Shown here piece after piece: positions 31,231 through 39,567 of a stretch of 64,000 nt of DNA. Both the position numbers and the translations under genes were made by a program. The number at the start of each line of letters is the position of its first letter. The stretch's first letter is position 1. Under the pieces are notes generated by a model. That model was not told where the DNA came from and searched no databases. It worked only from the letters and a program-made list of their open reading frames with translations. Source of the stretch: Propionibacteriaceae bacterium (lineage in GTDB: Bacteria > Actinomycetota > Actinomycetes > Propionibacteriales > Propionibacteriaceae). Where the stretch lies: NCBI GenBank assembly GCA_031272505.1, contig JAISTQ010000051.1, positions 1 to 64,000 on the forward strand, given 5' to 3'.

Positions 31231-32733
31231 CTATGCTGCGGCCTCTAGCGCGTCTTGCGTCCAAGTCAACTGCTCTTCGACCGGATGCAGGATCGTCTTG
31301 ACTTTGAAGTAGCGTTCCCCGGCGATCCAAAGGGCGCGGCCCTTCTCCTGGCGGCACCAGCCGGTCACCAGTTGCTGCGCCATCGGGTTGATGCCGAGCA
31401 GCTCGCCAAGCTGGTTCGCGACCTCTTGGTCCTGGCCGAGCAGGATCTTCGTATCCGCCAAATGGAACATGTCTTTGGCGATCTGCACCGCCTGCGAGCC
31501 CGCATCGCCCACACTCAAAAAGTCTGATGGTTTGTGCGCTATCGCCATCTGAATGTCGCCGTCGCGGCGCGAAAGCCGCAAATCCGCGTCGAAGCTCTTC
31601 ACCGCGTCAATACCCAACCGGAACTGCCGCCAACACTCGTCGCGTACCACCACCCGCATGTCGCCCGGCTCGGACAGTTCCCGCATCGCCCGCGCCCACG
31701 AGTTCAGGCACAGCAGCGCCATGCCGGTCGCCTCGTCACCCAAACCCTCCAGGCGGGAAAGCGACAGGGAAGCTATCGGGGCCATCCAATCCAAATCGAT
31801 GGTCGTCGGCCCGTCGAACAGGCCGGCCAGCGCACCTTGGAACATTTCCGCCAAAGCGTCCCGCAACGCCCTAGTGTCATCCCAGAAATGCTGGCTGGAC
31901 GAGTATCGGCACTCCTCGATCATCTGCTGCGGCGGGCTGTTCAGGCACTGCCACAGCTCGGGGATGGTCGTCACCCGCAAGCTGGAGGCCCCTTGGGCGA
32001 AGCCGGTCACCTGCTTCAACGCCGAATCGACCACCTTCGCTTCGGTTGGCCCGAACGGCACCCCTTGAGAGCCGACCATTCCCCTGATCAAAGTCAGCCA
32101 GCGGGCGAACACGATGTCGCAGCGGCGCTTCTGCTCCGCCACACTCAACTGTTCCCAGCCTTGGCCGAGCGGCCCGAAATCCAGCGGGTTGATCCGGTTC
32201 GCCAAGCCTTGCCCGATTGCGATCGGTTCCACCTGGAAGAACCGGCACAGCTTCTCGTACTCGTCTTTCGGATCGCCGACCACCAGGCAGCGGTAGCCGA
32301 ACGCGGCCATCCGGATGATGAACGCCTTCACGGTGGCGGACTTGCCCATGCCTGGCTTGCCCAACACCATCACGTTCGGGTTGGAAACCGGCATGTCGTC
32401 GTCCATCACCCAGCCGTTCGGATCGCAATAGAACGCCCCGCCGGAGAAATAGTCCACGCCCATCTGCGCGCCGTGCGGCTTCAACCCTGGAGCGGAAATG
32501 AACGGCCAAAAGATCGCCGCCTGGTCCGACGTCATCTGGTACACCTCCGGCGGGACCTTTCCCGGCTGCCAGCCGCAATACGGGCGCAGCACGTTCTTCT
32601 GCGGGGCGAACAGGCGCGGCTCCTTCGTTTCCGGCGGCGGCGGCGTCACCTTCGGCAGCTCATGGCCGAAATCCGCCAACAGCCGATCCACACTCCGGCC
32701 TTGGGTGTCCGCCCGTCTCTGCTTGCCCATCAC
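31231..32733 (-). CDS. Type IV secretion ATPase, VirB4-like
   Basis: A 500-residue ATPase with Walker A VMVLGKPGMGKSATVKAF (core 125-132), the following strand RCLVVGDPKDEYEKL, and a C-terminal region VVRDECWRQF...VKSFDADLRLSRRDGDIQMA typical of VirB4/TraC proteins in actinobacteria (conserved acidic residue before the arginine-rich segment, then IAHKPSDF). It would energise assembly of the channel and transfer. No membrane span. It lies 9 bases before the fusion nuclease gene and 12 after the SCO6880-family gene. Confidence 0.9.
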   Translation of the reverse strand: MMGKQRRADTQGRSVDRLLADFGHELPKVTPPPPETKEPRLFAPQKNVLRPYCGWQPGKVPPEVYQMTSDQAAIFWPFISAPGLKPHGAQMGVDYFSGGAFYCDPNGWVMDDDMPVSNPNVMVLGKPGMGKSATVKAFIIRMAAFGYRCLVVGDPKDEYEKLCRFFQVEPIAIGQGLANRINPLDFGPLGQGWEQLSVAEQKRRCDIVFARWLTLIRGMVGSQGVPFGPTEAKVVDSALKQVTGFAQGASSLRVTTIPELWQCLNSPPQQMIEECRYSSSQHFWDDTRALRDALAEMFQGALAGLFDGPTTIDLDWMAPIASLSLSRLEGLGDEATGMALLCLNSWARAMRELSEPGDMRVVVRDECWRQFRLGIDAVKSFDADLRLSRRDGDIQMAIAHKPSDFLSVGDAGSQAVQIAKDMFHLADTKILLGQDQEVANQLGELLGINPMAQQLVTGWCRQEKGRALWIAGERYFKVKTILHPVEEQLTWTQDALEAAA

Positions 32734-32745
32734 ACGCCCTCTTCC

Positions 32746-34254
32746 CTAGTTCAGTTTCTTGGTGTTCACCAGCGACAGTCCCAACGGGACCACCGACGCG
32801 AAAAACGCATGATCTTGAGATAAATCCACCGGCAACGGGGCGAACCCCGAGTTGCGGATCGACGCGTGCAGCCGCTGGGAGAACTCGGCGATGCTCATCG
32901 TCCTTGGTACCGTCACCGTCGCCAAAGCATAGGGGCGCACCATCGCGTTGCCCGAATCGAGCTTCTCATCCAAGCGGCGGGTCCGGCCCACCTGCTTTCG
33001 TTCCGAAGCGCGCATCTTCCGGCCCATCTTCTCGTTGATCGCCTCCGCCATATCGGCCGTCGCTTCTTTTTTGCGGGTGAGTTTCTGCGCTTTGTCGAAA
33101 CTCATGATCGGATAGCCGACCAGCAGGCTGCGCCGCTCTCCGGCCTCCTGCGGCATCAACACCGGGGCGAGCGCGCCCATCACCGCGCCCTTACCGGGAA
33201 GCCGGATCACATCCGAGGACGACCACCAGGCGTCATGCTCATAATGGCGGGCAGCGGAATGCGCGCCCGACGGGCCCGCCATCGGCCAAGGCACATCCGC
33301 GTTCACCTTCGGATCTTTGCTTTTGGCCACCCCGGCGGCCACCAGTTGGGCACGATCCCCCGGCGCGAACCCGGTGCGTACCGCGACAGCCAACTCCGGG
33401 GAAGTCAGCCAGCGGACAGTGTCCATCTGCAGGCCGGAGCGCAGCTTCGTCTCCATCTCCGCCAGCAGCATCACCATCGCCGACATGCGCCCCGCCATGC
33501 CCTTCCCGAAATGCTTCGCGTTCTTCTTCAACGCCGCCTCCGAAACCGTCACCGTGCAAAACGCCTCCGTCTGCACCGACGCCTGCGACACGATCTGCGC
33601 CAAACCCTCCGTCACATGCCGGGCCTGCGCCGGGGCCGCCGCCGAAAGATGCTCCAACAGATACTGGTGGCGTTCCTCGCCGTCATCCGGCACCGACCGC
33701 ACAATAAACAGAATCTCCTCCACCATCTCCGTCCGCGCCGCCGCGTTCAACAAATCCCGCAAACCATCCGCCAACAAAGCCCGCTCGGCGACATCGGCCA
33801 GTTTGATCCCCGGGAACGTGATCGCCGCTGTCGCCGCCCACGTCAAATTCGCATGGTTCTGGATGATGCCCACCCGGCGCTGCTGCGGGCCTTCCGGCGG
33901 ACCATCATGGACCTTCACCTGCTTCAACAAGCCCGGAAGATCCGCCTCCTCAATGTTCTCGCCCTCCATCGCCTTCGAACGGAACTCAGTCAGCTTCGAA
34001 GCCGACCCGGCCGAATGCGCAACAAACGTGGCCAGCCAGTTGATCGAGCTGCGGCCCCGGATCGGCACCGCGATCACCAGCGCGGCGGCCGCGAAAAGGA
34101 CCAACGTCCAACCGACCGCGCCCCAATCCGAACGCGAGACCGCCAACAGGCACGGCATCAACGCCACAAACAACCCAGCCAGCTTCGGGCCAGTCAACCC
34201 GAAAAACAGGCCGCTCTTATCTTTTTGGAACTCGCCATAAACCGCGACACTCAT
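32746..34254 (-). CDS. SCO6880-family type IV secretion protein
   Basis: A 502-residue protein with two N-terminal membrane spans (LTGPKLAGLFVALMPCLLAV; VGWTLVLFAAAALVIAVPIR) in a PrgI/VirB3-like arrangement, then a long soluble region. Landmarks are RRVGIIQNHANLTWAATAAI, DGEERHQYLLEHLSAAAPAQ and HDAWWSSSDVIRLPGK, as in SCO6880-type proteins that precede VirB4 in actinobacterial conjugation clusters and fuse VirB3-like and VirB4 N-terminal-like parts. Role in the channel is inferred from family context. Tight spacing on both sides. Confidence 0.85.
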   Translation of the reverse strand: MSVAVYGEFQKDKSGLFFGLTGPKLAGLFVALMPCLLAVSRSDWGAVGWTLVLFAAAALVIAVPIRGRSSINWLATFVAHSAGSASKLTEFRSKAMEGENIEEADLPGLLKQVKVHDGPPEGPQQRRVGIIQNHANLTWAATAAITFPGIKLADVAERALLADGLRDLLNAAARTEMVEEILFIVRSVPDDGEERHQYLLEHLSAAAPAQARHVTEGLAQIVSQASVQTEAFCTVTVSEAALKKNAKHFGKGMAGRMSAMVMLLAEMETKLRSGLQMDTVRWLTSPELAVAVRTGFAPGDRAQLVAAGVAKSKDPKVNADVPWPMAGPSGAHSAARHYEHDAWWSSSDVIRLPGKGAVMGALAPVLMPQEAGERRSLLVGYPIMSFDKAQKLTRKKEATADMAEAINEKMGRKMRASERKQVGRTRRLDEKLDSGNAMVRPYALATVTVPRTMSIAEFSQRLHASIRNSGFAPLPVDLSQDHAFFASVVPLGLSLVNTKKLN

Positions 34255-34272
34255 CTACATCTCCATTTCTGC

Positions 34273-35979
34273 TTAGTTTCTTCTGCCACCATCAGGCCGC
34301 ACCGTCCTGCCGCCCGGGCTTGGCCGACCACCACCAGGTGTCTGCCCGCCCGAAGGCGGCCTCCGATCCGGCACCACGCCGCCACTCGGCGACGGCGGCA
34401 CACTCGCCGAACCCCCACCAGAAGGAGGCTGCGGCGCAGGCTTGCCGACTGTAGTCGGCTGCTGCGGCTCTGCCGCTAAAGGCTGCGGATCTGCGCCATC
34501 CGGCGAAGACACGGGGCTACCAGCAGTTTGGGATCCAGGCTGCGCTGGTTCCTGGTAGGTGCCGCCCGCATCGTACATGCCCTCCGTGTCGTACATCGGA
34601 TCGAACGGCGGTGTAGCGCCCGGCGGATCGTACACCGGATCCCCGCCACCAGCGGGACTTGAACCCGAGCTGAGGTTCTCGCGGACAGCCCTGCCTGTGT
34701 TCGCCGCCGCATGGCCGAACGTGCTCGCCGCCGATGTGACACTCGTCTGCGGATTACGATCTGGATACAGCGTGGTGCCACCCTTCTCATTTCCGACTCC
34801 GGCTTGGTTGAGCGCGTCGGTGGCAACCGCCGAAGCCTTCGCACTCACGCTTTTCACCTTGTCGCCGAATGCGTGCGCCAGCCCGGCTGCCGCGCCCAAT
34901 GTCGCACCCATGCCCATGCCCATCGCGCCACCTGCCCCACCCGAGGTGGCGTTCGAAAGCTGCCGGTCGGTGCCGGCCTCCGCCAACTGCTCACCTTGCG
35001 ACACCCCGTTCGCATCCGCAGACTGCGCCGCCGTCGAAGCGCCCTTCCCGCCGCCAGTAGCCGCGCTGGCCTTCTCGCCGAACATGCCCGTGCCGGTCAT
35101 CGCCGCCCGCAATTGCGCACCAGAAGACGTGGATGGGTCCACGAACGCCAACAGTTTGAACAGCGCCATCGGGGATATTGCCGCCACCAGCATTAGCCCG
35201 ATCCCAACAAAAGTCTGATCCAGAGCACTTTCCACTGTGGGTGTGCCGCCAGGCCAATCCTGTTTAGTGGTGAACTGGATGGCCAGGTGCTGGATAAACA
35301 GGATGAGCGGTTTGGCGAACACTGCCGCGTGGAACCAACGTAGGCTCTTCCAACACCAGCTAGAGGTTGATTCGTTTACCAAGCCTGCGGCACAGATGGG
35401 TGACGTGGCGACGATCACAACTATCGCCCCAGCCATCACGATCATGGTCACTAGATTTGTCAAACTGCCTAGAAGGACCAGCGGGCTGATCAACACCAAC
35501 ATGAACGCCTGGACCAAGTTGATTTTACTGGTCCAATCTGCGTCTGCTGTTACGGCAGCATTAGAATCCGAGGTTTCAATCCACAAAGACACGAACGTCC
35601 CATTGTCGCCGATCTCTTTGAGTAAACCGCTTGAGAGAATATTCGTGGCGTCAATCATCCCTTTGGCGTAGGCCATGAAAGCGACACAAAACAGCAAGAG
35701 CTTCCCAATTCCCCAAAGCAGCTCAGCCAGTGGTTTCCCGTTCTGTTGTTGCGCTGTCTTGCCTATCTGGACGATGGCCAAGATAACTGCGACACCTGAC
35801 GCGATCCAGACGGAGAACTCGGTGAAAGCGATCTGCTCGTCCAAGTTATCGGTCAAATTCAGCCCGAAACCCATTACTAGCTGATAGACGAACAGCACCG
35901 CCTTCCAGATCCCCATCAGTATTCCGGTAACCATGTTTTGAATGCCTTGCACACAGGCATCAACAATCGCTTCCCACAT
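34273..35979 (-). CDS. TrbL/VirB6-like polytopic membrane protein
   Basis: A 568-residue protein. The first ~280 residues hold at least six spans (for example MVTGILMGIWKAVLFVYQLV; LAELLWGIGKLLLFCVAFMA; LVTMIVMAGAIVVIVAT; FVGIGLMLVAAISPMALFKL), the layout of VirB6/TrbL channel proteins. The second half is Gly/Ser/Ala-rich and then Pro-rich and repetitive, likely disordered and cytoplasmic or surface exposed. Base composition in 35.2-35.9 kb is less GC-rich than its neighbours. It starts at ATG 35979, 3 bases after the VirB8-like gene, in the secretion operon. Confidence 0.85.
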   Translation of the reverse strand: MWEAIVDACVQGIQNMVTGILMGIWKAVLFVYQLVMGFGLNLTDNLDEQIAFTEFSVWIASGVAVILAIVQIGKTAQQQNGKPLAELLWGIGKLLLFCVAFMAYAKGMIDATNILSSGLLKEIGDNGTFVSLWIETSDSNAAVTADADWTSKINLVQAFMLVLISPLVLLGSLTNLVTMIVMAGAIVVIVATSPICAAGLVNESTSSWCWKSLRWFHAAVFAKPLILFIQHLAIQFTTKQDWPGGTPTVESALDQTFVGIGLMLVAAISPMALFKLLAFVDPSTSSGAQLRAAMTGTGMFGEKASAATGGGKGASTAAQSADANGVSQGEQLAEAGTDRQLSNATSGGAGGAMGMGMGATLGAAAGLAHAFGDKVKSVSAKASAVATDALNQAGVGNEKGGTTLYPDRNPQTSVTSAASTFGHAAANTGRAVRENLSSGSSPAGGGDPVYDPPGATPPFDPMYDTEGMYDAGGTYQEPAQPGSQTAGSPVSSPDGADPQPLAAEPQQPTTVGKPAPQPPSGGGSASVPPSPSGGVVPDRRPPSGGQTPGGGRPSPGGRTVRPDGGRRN

Positions 35980-35982
35980 CGG

Positions 35983-36804
35983 CTATCCCTCCTTGATGGC
36001 AAGCCAGCCGGCTTCAAGGGCAGCCGTTGAACCTGGCCAGGCATGTGGGGCCTCCGCCGCCACGCTGGCGATCTGCCAACGCCCGTCCTGCCATTGCATC
36101 GCCGCGCAATAGCCCCAGCCGCCTTCGCCCACAGTGTCGATGAAAATCGTCACCTTGAACAGCGCGCACACGGTCGCCCAATCGTCCCCGTCGGTGCCCT
36201 TCACCATCGCCGCCTTCGGCACCACCGAGATAGCTGCCGTCCCCTCGTACTCGGTGCCGTCAGACTTCGCCTTGTTCAAAAATGACTTGATGTTCTGCGT
36301 CAACTCCCAGTCGGCGAACTCCGGCCCGCCGGGCAGCACCCACTCGTCATAGACGCTCCGCGCATAGGTGACATCGGCGCTGTCCAACACGCTCTGCGTG
36401 ATCGCAGCCAGCTGGCCGACAGCGCCCTCCGGGGTTTGCGGGAAACCAGACGGCACCCCACCCTGAAATACCAGCGTTGAGCTTGGAATGGTGATCGTGC
36501 CGAACGGTTCGAGGGCTGGATCTGGATTCAGCCCTTCATCGATAGTCGTGTTGAACATCGGTGCTTGCGCGATCTGCTCACGTCTCTTGGTCGGATCGGC
36601 GGCGAGAACACTCGTAGCGCCCGCTTCGACGGCAGATACTGTAGGAGTAGAATCCGGCGAGCCAAAGAACGACGAATATAAGCCATAACCTGCCGTGCCG
36701 ACGCACAGCAGCGCAAAGAGGCTTCCGCCCGCCAGTACCGCAATCAGTTTGCTCCGGCTCCACGGCTTCGGCTCTCGTTCCTTCTTCTTCCTGCCGAACA
36801 TCAT
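35983..36804 (-). CDS. Bitopic membrane protein, VirB8/TcpC-like
   Basis: A 273-residue protein: basic N-terminus (MFGRKKKEREPKPWSRSK), one span (LIAVLAGGSLFALLCVGTAG), and an extracytoplasmic domain of about 220 residues with TPEGAVGQLAAITQSVLDSA and WGYCAAMQWQDGRWQIAS near the end. The topology and the position between the VirB2-like and VirB6-like genes match the VirB8/TcpC role of linking channel parts, although I see no decisive motif. Two ATG codons in tandem (36804/36801). Confidence 0.7.
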   Translation of the reverse strand: MMFGRKKKEREPKPWSRSKLIAVLAGGSLFALLCVGTAGYGLYSSFFGSPDSTPTVSAVEAGATSVLAADPTKRREQIAQAPMFNTTIDEGLNPDPALEPFGTITIPSSTLVFQGGVPSGFPQTPEGAVGQLAAITQSVLDSADVTYARSVYDEWVLPGGPEFADWELTQNIKSFLNKAKSDGTEYEGTAAISVVPKAAMVKGTDGDDWATVCALFKVTIFIDTVGEGGWGYCAAMQWQDGRWQIASVAAEAPHAWPGSTAALEAGWLAIKEG

Positions 36805-36811
36805 GCAACCT

Positions 36812-37123
36812 TTAGCAGGTGATCGTCCCATTCCACAGGCTGCCAATCACCGCAGGCAGCACCGCAAGACACACTGCGGAAATTGCAGCCACCACCAGCG
36901 AGATCACACCCACTTTCGAAGAGTGCTGCATTCCGAAGAGTCTCCCGGCTACAATCGAGCCGATACCCACCAGCACTGAAATGCCAAGCAGAAGCCCCAC
37001 ACCCCAAGCGATGTAGCCGCCAACCTGATTAACGAGACTGTCAACGCCCGCTGGTGCTTTCGCCACGAACTTGGTGCAGGCAGTTTCCAATGGGGTCAGC
37101 AATGGAGTAAGCAAGGGAATCAT
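36812..37123 (-). CDS. Small two-span membrane protein, VirB2-like
   Basis: A 103-residue protein with two long hydrophobic segments (GGYIAWGVGLLLGISVLVGIG; VGVISLVVAAISAVCLAVLP) separated by a short basic loop (GRLFGMQHSSK), as in VirB2/TrbC pilin-like or channel proteins of Gram-positive systems. The ATG (37123) overlaps the stop of the ParA-like gene within TGATG, and AAAGGAGGAATCTG is the ribosome site. No cleavable signal is obvious. Confidence 0.7.
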   Translation of the reverse strand: MIPLLTPLLTPLETACTKFVAKAPAGVDSLVNQVGGYIAWGVGLLLGISVLVGIGSIVAGRLFGMQHSSKVGVISLVVAAISAVCLAVLPAVIGSLWNGTITC

Positions 37124-38049
37124 CAGATTCCTCCTTTCAATAGATTGATTAGTTGCCCTGCCGCGCCGCAGACCGGCCCCGGCAGAAGATCTTGGGTGAT
37201 GCCAGCCACCGCCAGCGTGGCATCAACAGGGAAGGTGACAATCCGGCCCATATCCCGGGCCTGCCTCGTGGTGTAGCCCAACGCCTGCTCCACAGGGCGC
37301 GGCCAACGCTTCGCGTTCACCCCGACCAGCGCCACCACACAGCGGTTCACGCCCGCCAACGAAAGACACGCCTCCAGACGGCGCAACCCCGGAACGCTCG
37401 CCCTGGCGACCAACACCACACAGCCCGAAAGGCGGGCTATCTCACCCAGCCAGCAATCAGCGGCGAGCAGCGTCTCGAAATCCCAACTGGAATCCACCAC
37501 CGACACCGCCATCCGGTTCGGAAGCGGCACCGGCAGCTCGCCCACCGCAGCAAGATGCCGCTCCTGATGCTCGACCAGCAGCGGGCCGCGCTGGCCGCGC
37601 ACCCAGCCCGAATCCGCGCCCAAACCCGCCGAAGGCGCAGCCGCGCACGCCGACACCCCCACCGGGCAAGTCTCCAACAGGCGCACGCCCTGCCCGAACC
37701 CGTCCGCCAAAGCCAACGCCACCACCGAAGTGCCCACCCCGCTGCTGCAGCCCTGCACCAGCCACACCCGCTCCCCCGGCTCCGGCACCCACCGCGAACC
37801 GGCCGGCCGGACAGGACGGGGAACAGCCATCCGTTCCACCTCCCGCACACCAGCAGGGTCAGGCAAAGTTTCAGAAAGGGAAACCTGCTGGTGTGCGGGG
37901 GGAACAACGGGCGGCACCGGGGAATGCGCCGGGGCTGGCACTTGCGGGAATTTCGGATTCCGGGTCGGCTCGATTATCGCCGGACCTGGCTGCGGCGGGG
38001 CCTGCAGCGCCTTCACGCTCGCCCGCAAATCCGCAAGAGTCAAAGTCAT
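37123..38049 (-). CDS. ParA/MinD-like ATPase with degenerate P-loop
   Basis: A 308-residue protein with a Pro-rich N-terminal 80 residues and a MinD/ParA-type domain beginning RVWLVQGCSSGVGTSVVALAL. The deviant Walker A lacks both lysines of the canonical KGGxGKT motif, so ATP binding may be weak or lost. Later blocks are AVSVVDSSWDFETLLAADCW, VVLVARASVPGLRRLEACL and VALVGVNAKRWPRPVEQALG. Such pseudo-ParA proteins occur in actinobacterial conjugation operons; a positioning or assembly role is inferred. TGATG overlaps at both ends show tight coupling. Confidence 0.75.
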   Translation of the reverse strand: MTLTLADLRASVKALQAPPQPGPAIIEPTRNPKFPQVPAPAHSPVPPVVPPAHQQVSLSETLPDPAGVREVERMAVPRPVRPAGSRWVPEPGERVWLVQGCSSGVGTSVVALALADGFGQGVRLLETCPVGVSACAAAPSAGLGADSGWVRGQRGPLLVEHQERHLAAVGELPVPLPNRMAVSVVDSSWDFETLLAADCWLGEIARLSGCVVLVARASVPGLRRLEACLSLAGVNRCVVALVGVNAKRWPRPVEQALGYTTRQARDMGRIVTFPVDATLAVAGITQDLLPGPVCGAAGQLINLLKGGI

Positions 38050-38336
38050 CAGATCACCTTCAATCTGCTCTGCCGCTTCTTCAACGCGGCCCGGGTCTCC
38101 TCGGCGCTCAACGCGGCGATCTGCCGACGCGCGTCAAACGACCGCCGATACCGCTCCAACGCCTCCGCGAACCCCTCCGTCTGCGCCAAAAGCTGCTCCG
38201 CCTCGGCAAGCATCGCCGCCGCCAACTCCGGCTCGCGGGCGATCACCTCCGCCAGATCATCCACCTTGTCCCGATCAACATCAGGCAACATCACCTGCAC
38301 CTCCCGATCCGGAAGGACCCGCAATCCTTCATCCAT
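38049..38336 (-). CDS. First gene of the secretion operon: small helical protein (95 residues)
   Basis: ATG 38336 follows CTGGGAGGAAGC. The protein is all-helical and charged (DRDKVDDLAEVIAREPELAA; EAEQLLAQTEGFAEALERYR; ALSAEETRAALKKRQSRLKV), probably a coiled coil. No family recognised. The longer upstream frame crosses the promoter module and is rejected. Its stop overlaps the next start (TGATG). The transcript from P7 would have a short leader of about 27 bases. Confidence 0.7.
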   Translation of the reverse strand: MDEGLRVLPDREVQVMLPDVDRDKVDDLAEVIAREPELAAAMLAEAEQLLAQTEGFAEALERYRRSFDARRQIAALSAEETRAALKKRQSRLKVI

Positions 38337-38367
38337 GCTTCCTCCCAGGAATTCCTTATTTGCCCCA

Positions 38368-38398
38368 GAGATGGCAGAAAACCCCCCGAAGTGGGACA
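38368..38398 (-). promoter_or_regulatory. Promoter module P7 (type IV secretion operon)
   Basis: Minus strand GTCCCACTTC at 38398-38389, 15-base spacer ending GCC, hexamer ATCTCT at 38373-38368. It starts 12 bases after the stop of the sigma-like gene and heads about eleven secretion genes. Confidence 0.75.
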
Positions 38399-38410
38399 CC
38401 AACACCGCAC

Positions 38411-39265
38411 TCACGCGAAACCCCCCGCCATCGCATACTCGCGCAGCCGCTCCAGCGCATCCTGCGCCGACCGGTACAACTGCCGCGCCGACACGTTCTC
38501 CCGCTCCGCCAGACGGCTGATATTCCGCTTACTCAACGGCGGACGGCCCGCCCGGAACCGGCAATCATCCCCCGCGACCTCCACCGCGCCCTCCAAAATC
38601 TGCCGACACTCCGGCGAAATCACCCCATCGGCCACCGCGCTCTCCAACACCCAATCCAGCTCGCCAACCCCCTCAAAGCCCACAGCGGAATCCTCATCAA
38701 ACAAACTTTCCGGAACCGTCCCATATGTGGCCGTCATCAAAGGAGTCCGATCCAAATGGCGGCGGAAAATCGTCCCAACATGCCCAACCTGCGCGAACAC
38801 CTCCTGGCGCACCCAACCCTGGATTTTCGCCGCCACCTTCGTCGAACCCGGATCCTCCACATGGGGACGCCCATGCGCCGTCCGGCACTCAATCCACAAT
38901 GCCGCCGCGACCCGCTCTATCGCCGGCTGTTCACTCAGCCACTCATATCCCGACGATGCCCGGCCCGGCAGCGAACACAAATCACTGATCACAGTGCGCG
39001 CCGCCCGCTCCAACAGCCAACACAACACCGTCGCCGCCTCCGCGTCATCAAACCCATCCCGGAAACCCACCTCCAGCAAAGCCGCCAACACCGCATTCTG
39101 CTGATCGTCATCCGCGACCTCCCAATACCAGGTGAGGAACATTGACGGATCCGGCACCACCGTCAAAGCCGGGCACACTTCCACCCACGCCTCGAGCCGG
39201 CGCACCATAATCTCCAACACCGTCGCCTGGTCAATCCCAAGCTGCTCCGCAATCGGTGGACACAT
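38411..39265 (-). CDS. Sigma-like / helix-turn-helix regulator
   Basis: A 284-residue soluble protein. ATG 39265 follows GAAAGGAGCAGCAG. The C-terminal 60 residues (RFRAGRPPLSKRNISRLAER then ENVSARQLYRSAQDALERLR) have the length and helix pattern of sigma-70 region 4; a middle segment ERVAAALWIECRTAHGRPHV is where sigma factors would have region 2-like helices, but the similarity is faint. The N-terminus is acidic and helical. It lies immediately upstream of P7 and is the only gene in the window that looks able to direct a special promoter class, so it is my candidate regulator of modules P1-P9. Alternatives: a plasmid copy-control or transfer regulator. Confidence 0.6.
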   Translation of the reverse strand: MCPPIAEQLGIDQATVLEIMVRRLEAWVEVCPALTVVPDPSMFLTWYWEVADDDQQNAVLAALLEVGFRDGFDDAEAATVLCWLLERAARTVISDLCSLPGRASSGYEWLSEQPAIERVAAALWIECRTAHGRPHVEDPGSTKVAAKIQGWVRQEVFAQVGHVGTIFRRHLDRTPLMTATYGTVPESLFDEDSAVGFEGVGELDWVLESAVADGVISPECRQILEGAVEVAGDDCRFRAGRPPLSKRNISRLAERENVSARQLYRSAQDALERLREYAMAGGFA

Positions 39266-39462
39266 CTGCTGCTCCTTTCCGCATCCGATAGCAACAGCCT
39301 GCCCAAACCGAAAACCAAACCTGTCCCCCCAACCGCCCAAAACCGCCAAACCAACACCCCCGCCAGACAGCAAAACCCCTAGCCAAACCCCTGTCCCCCC
39401 TTGTCCCCCCACTCAGAATGGACACCCCCCCAAGAAACCGTCACCGGTAAGGAACCCGCCTC
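39266..39462. promoter_or_regulatory. Upstream region of the sigma-like gene with TGTCCCCCC repeats
   Basis: No protein gene fits this stretch. TGTCCCCCC occurs at 39322-39330, 39392-39400 and 39402-39410; the first two are preceded by CCAAACC and CCAAACCCC respectively. On the minus strand these are GGGGGGACA repeats 55 to 145 bases before the start codon, the right place for operators of the regulator gene. The common promoter module is absent here. Confidence 0.4.
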
Positions 39463-39534
39463 ATGATCAAGGCGCTCGCGAAATCATTCAGCGTCGAAAA
39501 AACCGCGCTCATGTGTCCGATCGCTGGCGCATAG
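39463..39534 (+). CDS. Possible 23-residue peptide
   Basis: ATG 39463, preceded by GGTAAGGAACCCGCCTC, opens 23 codons on the plus strand against the general direction. The peptide begins MIKALAKSFSVEK and ends ALMCPIAGA, with one Cys. It stands between the secretion and defence modules, in a stretch with no other gene on either strand. A short secreted or modified peptide is conceivable but there is no export or modification gene nearby; it may be chance. Confidence 0.2.
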   Translation: MIKALAKSFSVEKTALMCPIAGA

Positions 39535-39567
39535 CCCGCGGACACTGCGTCGAAACGAGTAGTGCTG

